The notes below the pieces were generated by a model, which ran no database searches, was not told where the DNA came from, and saw nothing but the letters and a program-made list of their open reading frames with translations. Shown here one piece after another: positions 1-11,410 of a stretch of DNA of 64,000 nucleotides (position 1 is the first letter of the stretch; each line of letters opens with the position of its first letter). Source of the DNA: Anodontia alba. Its lineage: Eukaryota; Mollusca; Bivalvia; Lucinida; Lucinidae. The position numbers and the translations under genes are program-made. Location of the stretch: NCBI GenBank assembly GCA_964016985.1, contig OZ024831.1:21752609-21816608 (forward strand). Reading direction: 5' to 3'.

Positions 1-570
1 TATAATTCGGTAAAAGATTTTTAGTGATTTCGGTAAAGTTGTGGTGTTGAAAGTTAGTAAAAGTGTATTTGTTTCTATAAAGTTTCCATCTTTTTTAATT
101 TTAAAACGTTTGCAAGCTGTTACTCCTTGTGTGTTAAGATATTCTGTGATATTTTCTTCAGTTTCATGTTTTAGCATCCTGTCACGGATAATACCTTTGC
201 AACTATTGAGTGTTTTATGTTCCGTGACAGAGACATTAATGTTGAAGAATTTTGTAATTTTCAAGAGATTATCAGTTTGAGATTTTCTGTTAGTTTCGAC
301 CAAAAGAGTTCCATTTTTTAATTTTTTTACATTTTTTGGAGTGCCTATTAAAGATTCTATTTGCTTTTCTATGATGAAAGGAGACAGTGAAGTAATTGGT
401 TTGTCTTCCTTACTCGAAATCACTAAAAATTTAGCGAAGTTCTCATTTGCTTTGAAAGTAAAAGTAGTCGGTTGCGTGTCGTCCTCCGAAGAGTCGAACG
501 CCAGAAATCGTTTTCGAGAGGCCATGATGATGAAATTTTTGATTCGATAGCTATGCGCCCCACCCTCCAT
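1..570 (-). CDS. LINE ORF1 protein, copy A, N-terminal part
   Basis: The ORF1 (gag-like, RNA-binding) frame opens at ATG 570 and runs open off the window edge, giving about 190 residues. Two in-frame starts exist: MEGGAHSYRIKNF at 570, and MASRKRFLAF about 15 codons later. Either could be used, and both are kept in the other young copies. The zinc knuckles would lie left of base 1. The protein is expected to coat the LINE RNA as a ribonucleoprotein; that role is family knowledge. No frameshift is seen relative to the open ORF1 of copy C, with which it aligns base for base. Confidence 0.75.
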   Translation of the reverse strand, partial: MEGGAHSYRIKNFIIMASRKRFLAFDSSEDDTQPTTFTFKANENFAKFLVISSKEDKPITSLSPFIIEKQIESLIGTPKNVKKLKNGTLLVETNRKSQTDNLLKITKFFNINVSVTEHKTLNSCKGIIRDRMLKHETEENITEYLNTQGVTACKRFKIKKDGNFIETNTLLLTFNTTTLPKSLKIFYRII

Positions 571-1840
571 GGAGCCCTACAAGGGGACGTTTAACAGAAA
601 TGGATCTCCTATTTCTAACGTCAAGGCTACATTGCTATTATACTCGGTGTCAAGATCAGAGTCTTCAGCTCGGCCTCATGCTTAGATGATTTCCCACCTA
701 TTCATCTAAATTTCCATAGAAAAATTTATGAACAGTTGAGTTCATCCCCCTATCCACAGCCTCCACTCACAGAGGTTTCCGCCAAAGCCCCAATACAAGC
801 CCACCAATTGACCCTTCAGCCGCCGCCCATTGAAACTCACTTAAAGTTAGAGGAACATGAGAAAAATAAGCCCGGTTTGGTACCATAAAGATACGTATGA
901 AAGAGAGAAAGAAGCTAAGAACAAGTTGTGCGCTTCTAGAGCTTGGCACGACTGAGCCGATTGATCCAGGCCGGATCTAACCCAGACCGCTCTTCTATCT
1001 GAAATAAGGGCCAAAATGATGTGTTGAAAAGCTGGAGATCCCTGGGCTTTCCTCAATCATCAGGTTCCCCTCTCCCAGCATACGAGACGCCACCCACGGC
1101 AAACAGGTGGTTCCTGTTTTAATAGGGGATTACACCCTATCCACTACAGAAGGAAAGTGATCTGTAGATTTTATTCCCTACAGACAAGGGAGGCCGAAAA
1201 CGTCTGGGAAATTGAAAGGTTATTTTTAATATAAATTAGGAGATCCATATTTAAAATAAACAGTTTATTAAAAGAAGGATTCATTTTTGATTCATTTTTT
1301 AAGAGAGTTAAAAAAATAAGCTGTGTTAGATGATATGTAGCTTTCAAATGATATGTAGCTTTCATACCTTGAAAAACGTTGAGTTTTTTTATCTAACAAT
1401 AATAAATGCATCTTATTTTTAATGTGGAATATGCTAGAGTTCGGAAAAATGACACAAACACAAGACAAACACATATGTTAAATACAGATGAGGTTATAAT
1501 CTTCGTCCCATGTGCGACCCACGGGCACAGAATGATACACAAACAAATGAAGCATGTTAGTAACATGAGATAGGAAAGGTTTAAAAGGATAGATCTCGCG
1601 AAATTTGTTTTTTTCCAATTTAAGATGCATTTCAGTAAATGTAATTTTATAGTCTGGAATTATACCGGTTGAACGGACGGTTGCTCTGTTATGTTAGGGG
1701 TTTTACCCAACTGCCACAGAAGCGGAAGGCAGCCACCTATTTCGAGGGCCCGGGTGGTCACGGGCGGCCTCTTTTAGCCGGCTCGTACGTCACGCAGAGG
1801 GTACGTCTGGCCTATTCTAAGCCCGGGACCAGCACGGGAC
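1..1840 (-). mobile_element. LINE copy A (I/Nimb-like), 5' part
   Basis: This is the 5' portion of a young copy: the first 570 bases are ORF1 and 571-1840 are the 5'UTR. The 5' terminus (minus-strand GTCCCGTGCTGG) ends at 1840 and abuts the interior of copy B's ORF1 at 1841. A therefore inserted into B. The rest of A (end of ORF1, ORF2, tail) lies left of the window, so its TSD cannot be checked. The 5'UTR is nearly identical to those of B, F and H, which implies recent insertion. Confidence 0.85.
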
Positions 1841-2733
1841 TGAACAACTTTTGCAAAGGTGATTTCAGGTTGATTTTCTTGAATCTTTTTGGCTTCCAAA
1901 TAAGTAATTTTTTGTGTAACTTTAATTTTCATGATTTCTTTCTCTTTTTTCCAAATTTCACACTGATTTGATTTTGATTGATGGTTTTTGTGACAGTTCA
2001 CACACTTGGCTTCGTTTTTACAAGCATTTGTAGGGTGATCAAATTCACCCATACCACATTTTTCACATACTGATCCAGGTGCTTCCGGACAGCCGTTTTC
2101 ATGATGTCCAAACCTCTGACAGTTGAAACACCGCAGAGGATTTGGAATGTAGACTTCAACCGGTATAATTCGGTAAAAGATTTTTAGTGATTTCGGTAAA
2201 GTTGTGGTGTTGAAAGTTAGTAAAAGTGTATTTGTTTCTATAAAGTTTCCATCTTTTTTAATTTTAAAACGTTTGCAAGCTGTTACTCCTTGTGTGTTAA
2301 GATATTCTGTGATATTTTCTTCAGTTTCATGTTTTAGCATTCTGTCACGGATAATACCTTTGCAACTGTTGAGAGTTTTATGTTCCGTGACAGTGACATT
2401 AATATTAAAAAATTTTGTAAGTTTCAAAAGATTATCAGTTTGAGATTTTCTGTTCGTTTCGACCAAAAGAGTTCCATTTTTTAATTTTTTTACATTTTTT
2501 GGAGTGCCTATAATTGATTCTATTTGCTTTTCTATAATGAAAGGTGACAGTGAAGTAATAGGTTTGTCCTCTTTACTCGAAATCACTAAAAATTTAGCGA
2601 AGTTCTCATTTGCTTTGAAAGTAAAAGTAGTCGGTTGCGTGTCGTCCTCCGAAGAGTCGAACGCCAGAAATCGTTTTCGAGAGGCCATGGTGATGAAATT
2701 TTTGATTCGATAGCTATGCGCCCCACCCTCCAT
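1841..2733 (-). pseudogene. LINE ORF1, copy B, cut by insertion of A
   Basis: This is ORF1 from ATG 2733. It carries three zinc knuckles: CFNCQRFGHHENGC (CX2CX4HX4C), CEKCGMGEFDHPTNAC (CX2CX6HX4C) and CVNCHKNHQSKSNQC. The frame stays open across the junction at 1841 and ends at 1774, so the last ~23 residues of this reading frame are encoded by the 5' end of copy A. The native C-terminal third (Ser/Thr/Lys-rich tail seen in C and F) is missing. A truncated nucleic-acid-binding protein could still be made in principle; that is inference. Confidence 0.8.
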
Positions 2734-4002
2734 GGAGCCCTACAAGGGGACGTTTAACAGAAATGGATCTCCTATTTCTAACGTCAAGGCTACATTGCTA
2801 TTATACTCGGTGTCAAGATCAGAGTCTTCAGCTCGGCCTCATGCTTAGATGATTTCCCACCTATTCATCTAAATTTCCATAGAAAAATTTATGAACAGTT
2901 GAGTTCATCCCCCTATCCACAGCCTCCACTCACAGAGGTTTCCGCCAAAGCCCCAATACAAGCCCACCAATTGACCCTTCAGCCGCCGCCCATTGAAACT
3001 CACTTAAAGTTAGAGGAACATGAGAAAAATAAGCCCGGTTTGGTACCATAAAGATACGTATGAAAGAGAGAAAGAAGCTAAGAACAAGTTGTGCGCTTCT
3101 AGAGCTTGGCACGACTGAGCCGATTGATCCAGGCCGGATCTAACCCAGACCGCTCTTCTATCTGAAATAAGGGCCAAAATGATGTGTTGAAAAGCTGGAG
3201 ATCCCTGGGCTTTCCTCAATCATCAGGTTCCCCTCTCCCAGCATACGAGACGCCACCCACGGCAAACAGGTGGTTCCTGTTTTAATAGGGGATTACACCC
3301 TATCCACTACAGAAGGAAAGTGATCTGTAGATTTTATTCCCTACAGACAAGGGAGGCCGAAAACGTCTGGGAAATTAAAAAGTTATTTTTAACGTTAGGA
3401 GATCCATATTTAAAATAAACAGTTTATTAAAGAAAGAAGGATTCATTTTGGATTCATTTTTTAAGGGAGTCAAATAAACAAACTGTGTTAGATGATATGT
3501 CGCTTTCAAATGATATGTAGCTTTCATACCTTGAAAAACGTTTAGTTTTTTATCTAACAATATTAAATGCATCTTATTTTTTAAATGTGGAGAATGCTAG
3601 AGTTCGGAAAAATGACACAAACACAATACAAACACATATGTTAAATACAGATGAGGTTATAATCTTCGTCCCATGTGCGACCCACGGGCACAGGATGATA
3701 CACAAACAAATGAAGCATGTTAGTAACATGAGATAGGAAAGGTTTAAAAGGATAGATCTCGCGAAATTTGTTTTTTCCAATTTAAGATGCATTTCAGTAA
3801 ATTTAATTTTATAGTCAGGAATTATACCGGTTGAACGGACGGTTGCTCTGTTATGTTAGGGGTTTTACCCAACTGCCACAGAAGCGGAAGGCAGCCACCT
3901 ATTTCGAGGGCCCGGGTGGTCACGGGCGGCCTCTTTTAGACGGCTCGTACGTCACGCAGAGGGTACGTCTGGCCTATTCTTAACCCGGGACCAGCACGGG
4001 AC
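1841..4002 (-). mobile_element. LINE copy B, 5' part
   Basis: Copy B runs from its 5' terminus at 4002 through the 5'UTR (2734-4002) into ORF1, where copy A interrupts it at 1841. Its own 5' end joins the RT region of copy C's ORF2 at 4003, so B landed in C. The remainder of B must lie left of A, outside the window. Confidence 0.85.
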
Positions 4003-6503
4003 AACTTTCGACGGGGGAAGTACGAAAAGCCCCTAGAGCCAGACGTAAACCTTGGTGATGAATAGTATCCAAAGATTTCAAATAAGATTTTCTAGCGGAT
4101 CCATAAACTATGGATCCATAATCCAATTTAGATCTAATTAAAGATCTATAGAGATTTAAAAGAACAGTACGATCTCCTCCCCAGTCGGAACTGGAGAGAA
4201 CTTTAAGAATATCAAGAGCTTTTAAACATTTAGCTTTTAAAGCTTTGATGTGTGGTATAAAAGATAATTTGTTATCGAACAAAAGACCCAGGAATTTTGC
4301 TTCACTGACGACTGGAATTGGACTACCGTATATGGTGAGATGAGGATCTAAATGTAGCTGACGTATCTGACAAAAATGAACGCATTGAGTTTTTGTTTTT
4401 GAAAATTTGAAACCATTTTCTGTTGCCCAATCTTCTATATTGTTTAAACATCGTTGTAATTTGAATTCAATGGTTTCCATATTTTTCGATCTAATAAATA
4501 TTCCAAAATCGTCAACAAAAAGTGAACAATCAAGGTCTTTCACACATTTAACAATATCGTTAATTTTAATGCCAAACAAGGTAGGTGATAAAATGCTTCC
4601 CTGTGGTACACCTTGTTCTTGTTTAAATATGTCCGATAACGTATTACCTATTCGAACATTAAATGTTCGATCTGATAAAAAGTTTTGAATAAAAAGTGGT
4701 AATCGGCCTTTAAGGCCTAATTTATGTAAATCTTTCATGATGCCATGTTTCCAGGTAGTATCGTAAGCTTTTTCTAAGTCAAAAAATACAGCTACGACAT
4801 GTTCTTTTTTAACAAAGGCATCACGAATAAAAGATTCCAAACGAATCAAATGATCGTTTGTACAGTTATTTTTTCTGAATCCAGCTTGATATTTTGTTAT
4901 AAGCTGGTTTGATTCTAAGAACCAAACCAGTCTATCATTAATCATTGTTTTACACAAACAACTTGTCAAAGCAATAGGTCTATAGTTAGTAGCTTCAGTA
5001 TGATCTTTATTTGGTTTTGGTATAGGTATAATCGTTGCTTTACTCCAGTCTTTTGGAAATTTTCCAGTGATCCAAATATCATTTAAAATATTTAATAAAG
5101 TTTTTTAAAGCGTTATCGGGTAAATGTTTAAGAATTTGATAATGGATGTCATCAGGACCAGCAGCTGTATCGTGAGATTTATTAAGAGCATCTGATAATT
5201 CTGAAGCTGTGAATGGTACATTATATTTTTCATGATTTAGTGACGTAAAATTTAGATGCTCTTTCTCTTGTTCCTGTTTTATGTTTTGAAAGGTTTCGGA
5301 ATAATTTGCACTAGAAGAGTTTTTCTGAAAATTCTCTCCTAGTGCATTGGAAATATCTTTAGTCGTTGAGCATATATTTCCATTTGATTTAATATGGACA
5401 TGCTTGTTATTTTTATTTTTGCCAGTAATTTTTCGAATCATGTCCCATATTTTCTTTGCTGGAGTTCTAGAATTAAGTTTGGAGACGTATTGCTGCCAAG
5501 ATGTTCTTTTAGCCGTTTTTATTGTCTTGCGAGCTTTTGCTCGCATTTGTTTGGCATGGATTAGATTTTCTTTTGTTGGCTGCCTATTGAACTTTCGTAA
5601 GGCAGATTTTCTTTTATTTATTGAATTTTTAACATCTTTATTAAACCAAGGTCTATTTCTTTTTGAACGTGTCGAGGACTTTGGAATACATTTTTCGGCT
5701 ACATGAATTAATGTATCAGTAAAAGCTTGTATATCATCTGCTGTTTTAAACATTTCAGGATTTAATTTTTCATTACATAGCTCCATAAAATTCTCCCAGT
5801 TTGCTTTATTCAAATTCCATCGGGAATGATGGTCTTCATTTGTCGATTCAATTTCTTCAATTTTAATTGGAAAATGATCGCTCCCATGAAGGTCATCTAA
5901 AACTGACCAATCAAAATCTAAGTAAATATTTGGAGAGCATATAGACAAATCTAAAGCAAAATAATTTCTTGTAGGAGAATGAAGATAAGTTGGTTGTTTA
6001 TCGTTAAATAAACATAAATCATTTTCTGCAATAAAATTTTCTATTATTTCTCCTTTGTCATTTGTATCCAGACAACCCCATAGTTTGCTGTGACTATTAA
6101 AATCACCTAATAATAAATAAGGACGAGGTAACTGGTTTATAAGATTTTCTAAATCGTGTTTAGAAAATTTACAGTGTGGAGGAAGATATAGAGAACAAAT
6201 TGTTATGGATTTAGACAGAGTGACATTTACAGCAACAGCTTGTAAATTACTATTTATATCTATCTGTCTATGAGGAACATTTGATTTTACAAGGATAGAT
6301 GAACCTCCTGAGGCTTTCTGATTTTCAGTTGCGATATGATTATATAAACTATAATTTTTAAAATTAATATTATCTGTATTTTTTAAAAAGGTTTCCTGGA
6401 GACAAAAGACAGTCGGAGAAAGTAGTGTTGTTAAAATTAAAATTTCGTTATAATTTGCTTTTAGTCCTCGACAGTTCCACTGAATAATTGATTTTTTATC
6501 CAT
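4003..6503 (-). pseudogene. LINE ORF2 (EN-RT), copy C, frameshifted and cut
   Basis: ORF2 starts at ATG 6503 with an AP-endonuclease-like domain (QWNCRGLKAN near residue 8, QET, LLGDFNSHSKLWG, SDHFPI). The frame stops at 5079 because a T-run at about 5101 has one extra T. The RT continues in the other frame to the junction at 4003, with motif A AVFFDLEKAYDTTW, motif B QGVPQGSILSPTLF and motif C LFVDDFGIF. A 9-bp in-frame deletion removes three residues (ERM) just before INDRLVW. RNase H and the 3'UTR are lost to the B insertion. This copy cannot make a full replicase. Confidence 0.85.
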
Positions 6504-6536
6504 GATAAATGGAGAGATGATTTGAAGATAAGGAAC

Positions 6537-7829
6537 TTAATCCTTTTGTTTTCTCTGAGACTGCGAGAACATGGAGGAGTCAGTCTCTAACTCCATGTTC
6601 TCAAGGGAATCGAACCGATTTACCAACTTGATCGGATCGGCCGACGCCCCTTTACTATATGGATTTGGTACTTTATCTTTATCTTTTTCTTTTCCATTTT
6701 TTCCTTTCTGGTCAGCTGTCCTGGACCTGGATCTCTGTTGTGATCCACTTGTTTTAGTCGGCTGTGTTTGTGAACTGTTTTGAGATTTTGTTGGTGGTCT
6801 AGACTGATGAGTAGATGTGGGTTTAGGTTTAGGTTTTACAGTAGGAGTAATAACTTTTGAATTTGCTTTGATGACAGAATCTTTTTCGTTAAACTGGGTA
6901 GAACTTTCTTTGGTTTCAGGTTTAGTGTTTAGGGATTGAACAACTTTTGCAAAGGTGATTTCAGGTTGATTTTCTTGAATCTTTTTGGCTTCCAAATAAG
7001 TAATTTTTTGTGTAACTTTAATTTTCATTATTTCTTTCTCTTTTTTCCAAATTTCACACTGATTTGATTTTGATTGATGGTTTTTGTGACAGTTCACACA
7101 CTTGGCTTCATTTTTACAAGCATTTGTTGAGTGATCAAAGTCACCCATACCACATTTTTCACATACTGATCCAGGTAATTCAGGACAGCCGTTTTCATGA
7201 TGTCCAAACCTCTGACAGTTGAAACACGGCAGAGGATTTGGAATGTAGACTTCAACCGGTATAATTCGGTAAAAGATTTTTAGTGATTTCGGTAAAGTTG
7301 TGGTGTTGAAAGTTAGTAAAAGTGTATTTGTTTCTATAAAGTTTCCATCTTTTTTAATTTTAAAACGTTTGCAAGCTGTTACTCCTTGTGTGTTAAGATA
7401 TTCTGTGATATTTTCTTCAGTTTCATGTTTTAGCATCCTGTCACGGATAATACCTTTGCAACTATTGAGTGTTTTATGTTCCGTGACAGAGACATTAATG
7501 TTGAAGAATTTTGTAATTTTCAAGAGATTATCAGTTTGAGATTTTCTGTTAGTTTCGACCAAAAGAGTTCCATTTTTTAATTTTTTTACATTTTTTGGAG
7601 TGCCTATTAAAGATTCTATTTGCTTTTCTATGATGAAAGGAGACAGTGAAGTAATTGGTTTGTCTTCCTTACTCGAAATCACTAAAAGTTTAGCGAAGTT
7701 CTCATTTGCTTTGAAAGTAAAAGTAGTCGGTTGCGTGTCGTCCTGCGAAGAGTCGAACGCCAGAAATCGTTTTCGAGAGGCCATGATGATGAAATTTTTG
7801 ATTCGATAGCTATGCGCCCCACCCTCCAT
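6537..7829 (-). CDS. LINE ORF1 protein, copy C, intact (430 aa)
   Basis: This is an open ORF1 of the I/jockey type. Residues ~1-90 are a variable N-terminus and ~90-195 a conserved region ending in IIPVEVYIPNPL, like the segment preceding zinc knuckles in jockey/I/X-element proteins. Three CCHC-type knuckles follow at ~198-260, then a short helical stretch. The Ser/Thr/Gln/Lys-rich basic tail (~310-405) ends in RKQKD. The first knuckle reads LPCFNC where other copies have LRCFNC. ORF1 ends 33 bases before the ORF2 ATG at 6503, as in F. The expected role is RNA binding and RNP assembly. The start at 7829 (MEGGAHS) is shared by all young copies, but an internal MASRKR is also plausible. Confidence 0.85.
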   Translation of the reverse strand: MEGGAHSYRIKNFIIMASRKRFLAFDSSQDDTQPTTFTFKANENFAKLLVISSKEDKPITSLSPFIIEKQIESLIGTPKNVKKLKNGTLLVETNRKSQTDNLLKITKFFNINVSVTEHKTLNSCKGIIRDRMLKHETEENITEYLNTQGVTACKRFKIKKDGNFIETNTLLLTFNTTTLPKSLKIFYRIIPVEVYIPNPLPCFNCQRFGHHENGCPELPGSVCEKCGMGDFDHSTNACKNEAKCVNCHKNHQSKSNQCEIWKKEKEIMKIKVTQKITYLEAKKIQENQPEITFAKVVQSLNTKPETKESSTQFNEKDSVIKANSKVITPTVKPKPKPTSTHQSRPPTKSQNSSQTQPTKTSGSQQRSRSRTADQKGKNGKEKDKDKVPNPYSKGASADPIKLVNRFDSLENMELETDSSMFSQSQRKQKD

Positions 7830-8307
7830 GGAGCCCTACAAGGGGACGTTTAACAGAAATGGATCTCCTATTTCTAACGTCAAGGCTACATTGCTATTAT
7901 ACTCGGTGTCAAGATCAGAGTCTTCAGCTCGGCCTCATGCTTAGATGATTTCCCACCTATTCATCTAAATTTCCATAGAAAAATTTATGAACAGTTGAGT
8001 TCATCCCCCTATCCACAGCCTCCACTCACAGAGGTTTCCGCCAAAGCCCCAATACAAGCCCACCAATTGACCCTTCAGCCGCCGCCCATTGAAACTCACT
8101 TAAAGTTAGAGGAACATGAGAAAAATAAGCCCGGTTTGGTACCATAAGATACGTATGAAAGAGAGAAAGAAGCTAAGAACAAGTTGTGCGCTTCTAGAGC
8201 TTGGCACGACTGAGCCGATTGATCCAGGCCGGATCTAACCCAGACCGCTCTTCTATCTGAAATAAGGGCCAAAATGATGTGTTGAAAAGCTGGAGATCCC
8301 TGGGCTT

Positions 8308-9165
8308 GAGGACTTTGGAATACATTCTTGAGATATTTAAAAAGACATTCTGACAAAGACATGATTAGATCTTCTTCGTAAATAAAATTCTCAATTTGTA
8401 ATCTTTCTTCACACATAGTTTCAAATTTCTCCCAAGTTTTAAATTTCTCCCGATTTGCCTTTTTAAAGTGTCATCTAGGTGATGAATCTTCATTTGGTTC
8501 TTCTATTTCTTTAATAATAATGGGAAAATGATCACTTCCATGAAGATCATCACAAGACTGACCACTGAAAATCAAGATAAAGTGATGGACGACATATTGA
8601 TAAATCTATAGATGAAAAGGTTCCAAATGCTGGGTGTAGGTATGTTAGTTGTTTTTCATTTAATATACATAAATCATTTTCTGTGATAAACTCTTATTAT
8701 TTTGCCTTTATTATTAAAATCTGAACATCCCCAAAGTTGACTATGTCCATTAAATTCACCCATTATAATGTAAGGATGTGGAAGTTGGAGAAGGAGATTT
8801 TCTAATTTATTTTGTTCTAAATTTGAGTTTGGAGGAATATATACAGAACATATAGTAATAGTTTTGGATAGGGTTACTTTAACAGCTTTAGTCTGTAAGT
8901 TGGTAGTAAGATCAATTGTGGAATGTAGAATATCAGCTTTTATCAGGACGGAAGATCCACCTGAGGCTTTTTGACAATCATTGTGTATATAATGATATGA
9001 GGTATACTTACTAAAATATATACTGTCAGTTTTGTTTAATTTTGTTTCTTCAATACAAAATACTTGGGGAGAAAATAAAGATTTAAGTAATAATATCTCA
9101 TTGTAATTTGGTTTGAGTCCTCGACTATTCCATTGTAATATTTTGTTGTGCTTTGTATTATTCAT
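8308..9165 (-). pseudogene. LINE ORF2 endonuclease region, copy D, decayed
   Basis: From ATG 9165 the frame gives 163 residues of AP-endonuclease-like sequence (LQWNSRGLKPNYNEI, IEETKLN, IIMGEFNGHSQLWG). The young copies have LLGDFN where D has IMGEFN, so the metal-binding Asp region is altered. The frame breaks at 8674. Homology continues in other frames down to 8308 (CEERLQIENF... aligns with CNEKLNPEMF... of young copies). The RT and RNase H of D are not in the window. Inactive. Confidence 0.8.
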
Positions 9166-9539
9166 TGTGTATGTTCTTTTTTGGAATAATAGAAGTATTG
9201 TTTATATTATGTTTCAGCTTTATGTGTCATCCATAGAATCGAGGTTTGTGTATCTATTATATACTTTTATAGGATCTTGTGATCCTTCTGGTGTTCTGTT
9301 TGAATTTGTGTGGTCTCGTTTTGGAGATTTACCGTTTGATTTGGAGTTATTTCGACTTTGTGATTGTTATCTTGACGTACGACTTGGTTTCTGTGATTCA
9401 TTTTGTTTTCTTGACTGTGAATTTGGTCTTAATGATGACGATAGTGAGTTTGTTCTAGAAGATGAAGACTGTGAATTATTTTGGGAAGTTGATTTTTTTG
9501 TTCTAGCTTGTATGACTTTTGAACTTGATGTAATTTTTT

Positions 9540-10162
9540 AATCTTCTATATTATACTGAGTAGATATTGTTTTGAATTCTGGCTTTGCTGTGAGAGATTG
9601 AACTACTTTTGAGAAAGAAAAATCTGTAGTTTGTTCAAAAAGTGTTTTGGCTTCAAAATATGTCATGTTGTTGGTTACTTTTATTTGCATTATTTTCCTT
9701 TTCTTTTATTCAAATTTCACATTTGTTTGATCTTGATACATGATTTCATCCACAATTAACACATTTTTCTGGATTTTTACAAGAACTTGTACGGTTGTAA
9801 AAATCATCCGCACCACATTTTTCACATACTGACCCATCTGTTACTGTACATCTGGTTTCATGATGTCCAAACCTCTGGCAGTTAAAACATCTCAGAGGAT
9901 TTGGTACATATAATTCAACAGGTATAATTCTGTAGAAAATTTTCATTGATTTTGGTACAGTTGCAGAATTAAATGTCAGCATTAAAGTGTTGGTGTTTAT
10001 TAGGTTTCCTTTGTCATTTTAAACTTTGAATCTTTTGACATTTATTACCCCTTGGTCTTTTAGGTAGTCTTTGATGGCTTCTTCTGATTCTTCTATAAAG
10101 CTCTATCATTTATTATTCCTTTTGATGAGTTTGATGTTTTGCGTTCCGAAAGTGTGACTGGT
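9540..10162 (-). pseudogene. LINE ORF1 C-terminal part, copy D, decayed
   Basis: The best-preserved piece is 9746-9982, with RIIPVELYVPNPLRCFNCQR, the knuckle CFNCQRFGHHETRC, CEKCGADDFYNRTSSC (His replaced by Arg/Tyr context) and CVNC. Upstream frames align with ORF1 of young copies up to the E insertion at 10,162. The N-terminal part is at 26,804-27,108. Frameshifts and stops make it non-functional. 9180-9540 is the poorly conserved ORF1 tail and the ORF1/ORF2 gap. Confidence 0.75.
10151..10162. repeat. 12-bp TSD of copy E (pair at 26,792-26,803)
   Basis: The sequence agtgtgactggt lies at 10,151-10,162 and again at 26,792-26,803. Joining the D sequence across the two restores ORF1 homology to the young copies. 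This is the direct proof that 10,163-26,791 is an insertion in D. Confidence 0.9.
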
Positions 10163-10336
10163 GATGGATATTTTTTTTTTATTCATAGACGCTCAACCCT
10201 AAAAGAGCATATAGCGTCTAATAAGTTGTATATTATATGATGATTTTATTTAATGAGAAATTAAAAGATATCTAGGATTGATGAGTTCATTTTAGAAAGA
10301 TAAAGTATCAATGATTTTAAGTTATTAAAATACAGA

Positions 10337-11235
10337 TCATATTTTATTAAAAAGTCCGATCTCTTTCAGAAAGTTGAGTATTTTTTGAGTTGGCATATTA
10401 AAAAGTTCCTTTATGTTTTTTACATTAAAATACTTTGTGCGAATATAATTAAATTCAGCACAAGTGACAAGAAAATGTTTGACCGTAAAAGGTTCGTTAC
10501 AAGGAATGCAGAAAGGAGCTTGTTCATTTTTTAATATGAAAGAATGAGTAATTCTAGTATGTCCAATTCTACATCTCGTGATTTTTGTTTGTTCTTTTCT
10601 GCTGTAATTAGAGAATGTACATTTGCTGTTAAAATTTGGTTTTATTTCATTTAGTTTATTTTGAGTTTGTGTTTCCCAAACAGACTGACATTTATTGTTA
10701 ATGTATAGACGGATGTTCGATTTAAAGTCGGAGTGAGGAATTTTAAAATTGGTTATCACTAAGGATAGTGCGGATTTGGCTTCTAAATTGGCTAATTCAT
10801 TTCCACGAATATTAACATGGCTAGGAAGCCAACAAAATACAATTTCTTTTGAAACTGAAAGGTGATAATATTTTTTAAGAATTTGCTGAATTAATGGGTT
10901 TCTATGGTGTAAATCTTTAAGAGATTTTAATACAGAAAGAGAATCTGAATAAATGATAAACTGTTTTTCAGACTGATCTCTGATATGGTAAAGTGCAGTA
11001 TCAATTGCCTTGGCTTCGGCGGTAAAAATGGAGCTATTATCAGGTAATCTGATACTGTCAGTAAAATTTGGACTAATAACAGATCAAGCAACTTTCTCAT
11101 CTTGTTTCGAACCATCTGTATAAATTGACAGGTAATGTTTATAATTTGATTTGATTTCTAAAAATTCATTTTTAAAAATATGCGACTCAACTTCTGTTTT
11201 TTTTTTTTATTTTTATGAAGGTATATATCTTTGGA
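10337..11235 (-). pseudogene. LINE ORF2 RNase H and C-terminal part, copy E
   Basis: The stop TGA is at 10,337. The last ~140 residues hold CRIGHTRITH and CIPCNEPFTVKHFLVTC (CX2CX7HX4C), the Cys/His tail found after RNase H in I-clade ORF2. Upstream lie homologues of the RNase H residues seen in H. The fragment has no link to its RT because F splits it. Confidence 0.75.
11223..11235. repeat. 13-bp TSD of copy F (pair at 17,672-17,684)
   Basis: The sequence atatatctttgga is at 11,223-11,235 and 17,672-17,684. The last bases (tgga) also match the tail repeat, so the exact edge is ambiguous by up to four bases. Joining the E sequence across F restores the ORF2 alignment (...gaaggt / ...gggtttaacg). 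Confidence 0.9.
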
Positions 11236-11262
11236 TGGATGGATGGATGGATATTTTGTTTA

Positions 11263-11297
11263 TAGACGCTCAACCCTAAAAGGGCATATAGCGTCTA
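11263..11297 (-). promoter_or_regulatory. 3'-UTR hairpin of the LINE (copy F example)
   Basis: The arms tagacgct and agcgtcta (8 bp) enclose a second small stem, CCC...GGG. The hairpin lies ~25 bases from the ATCC tail. The same structure is in E (10,186-10,220), G (19,099-19,133) and H (19,796-19,830). Such 3' hairpins are where LINE reverse transcriptases often bind their template; that role here is inference. Confidence 0.7.
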
Positions 11298-11410
11298 ATA
11301 AGATGATTATATGATGATTTTATTTAATGAGAAATTAAAAATATCTAGGATTGATGAGTTCATTTTAAGAAAGATAAAGTATCAATGATTTTATGTTATT
11401 AAAATACAGA

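Larger units (their letters stand above)
4003..8307 (-). mobile_element. LINE copy C, truncated at both visible ends
   Basis: Copy C holds RT-onward ORF2 cut by B at 4003, an open ORF1 (6537-7829), and a 5'UTR that stops at 8307 after the block ...ccctgggctt. About 790 bases of 5'UTR present in F and H are absent, so C is 5'-truncated. It joins the ORF2 of the old copy D at 8308. The 3' end and the left TSD are outside the window. Confidence 0.85.
8308..10162 (-). mobile_element. Old LINE copy D, left fragment
   Basis: This is a divergent member of the same family, host to the other insertions. It carries the ORF2 endonuclease and the following linker (8308-9165) and the C-terminal part of ORF1 (about 9540-10162). 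It is interrupted at 10162/10163 by copy E and resumes at 26,792 after the shared 12-base agtgtgactggt. On the left it is cut at 8308 by copy C. Protein similarity to the young copies is clear but much lower than among the young copies, with stops and shifts throughout. Confidence 0.85.
10163..11235 (-). mobile_element. LINE copy E, fragment 1 (3' end)
   Basis: Copy E starts (3' end) at 10,163 with one ATCC unit, an A-rich stretch and the 3' hairpin (arms 10,186-10,193 and 10,213-10,220). ORF2's C-terminal and RNase H regions follow. F interrupts it at 11,236. E resumes at 17,685 and again at 26,232. Its own sequence sums to about 3.0 kb. It lacks the EN domain, ORF1 and 5'UTR, so it is a 5'-truncated insertion. 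Confidence 0.88.

Noticed and set aside
847..1056. Small minus-strand frame (69 codons) recurring in the 5'UTR of A, B and H-like copies
   Set aside because: It is shared because the UTRs are nearly identical. In C and F the frame differs and D does not preserve it, so there is no sign of protein selection.
5347..5706. Plus-strand frame of 119 codons, repeated at 13,928 and 26,455
   Set aside because: It is the antisense shadow of the ORF2 endonuclease/RT linker.
10927..11115. 62-codon minus-strand frame MVRNKMRKLL, recurring at 12,001 and 20,539
   Set aside because: It is an alternative frame of the RNase H coding region, which carries the conserved IYTDGS and TAEAKA residues in the real frame.
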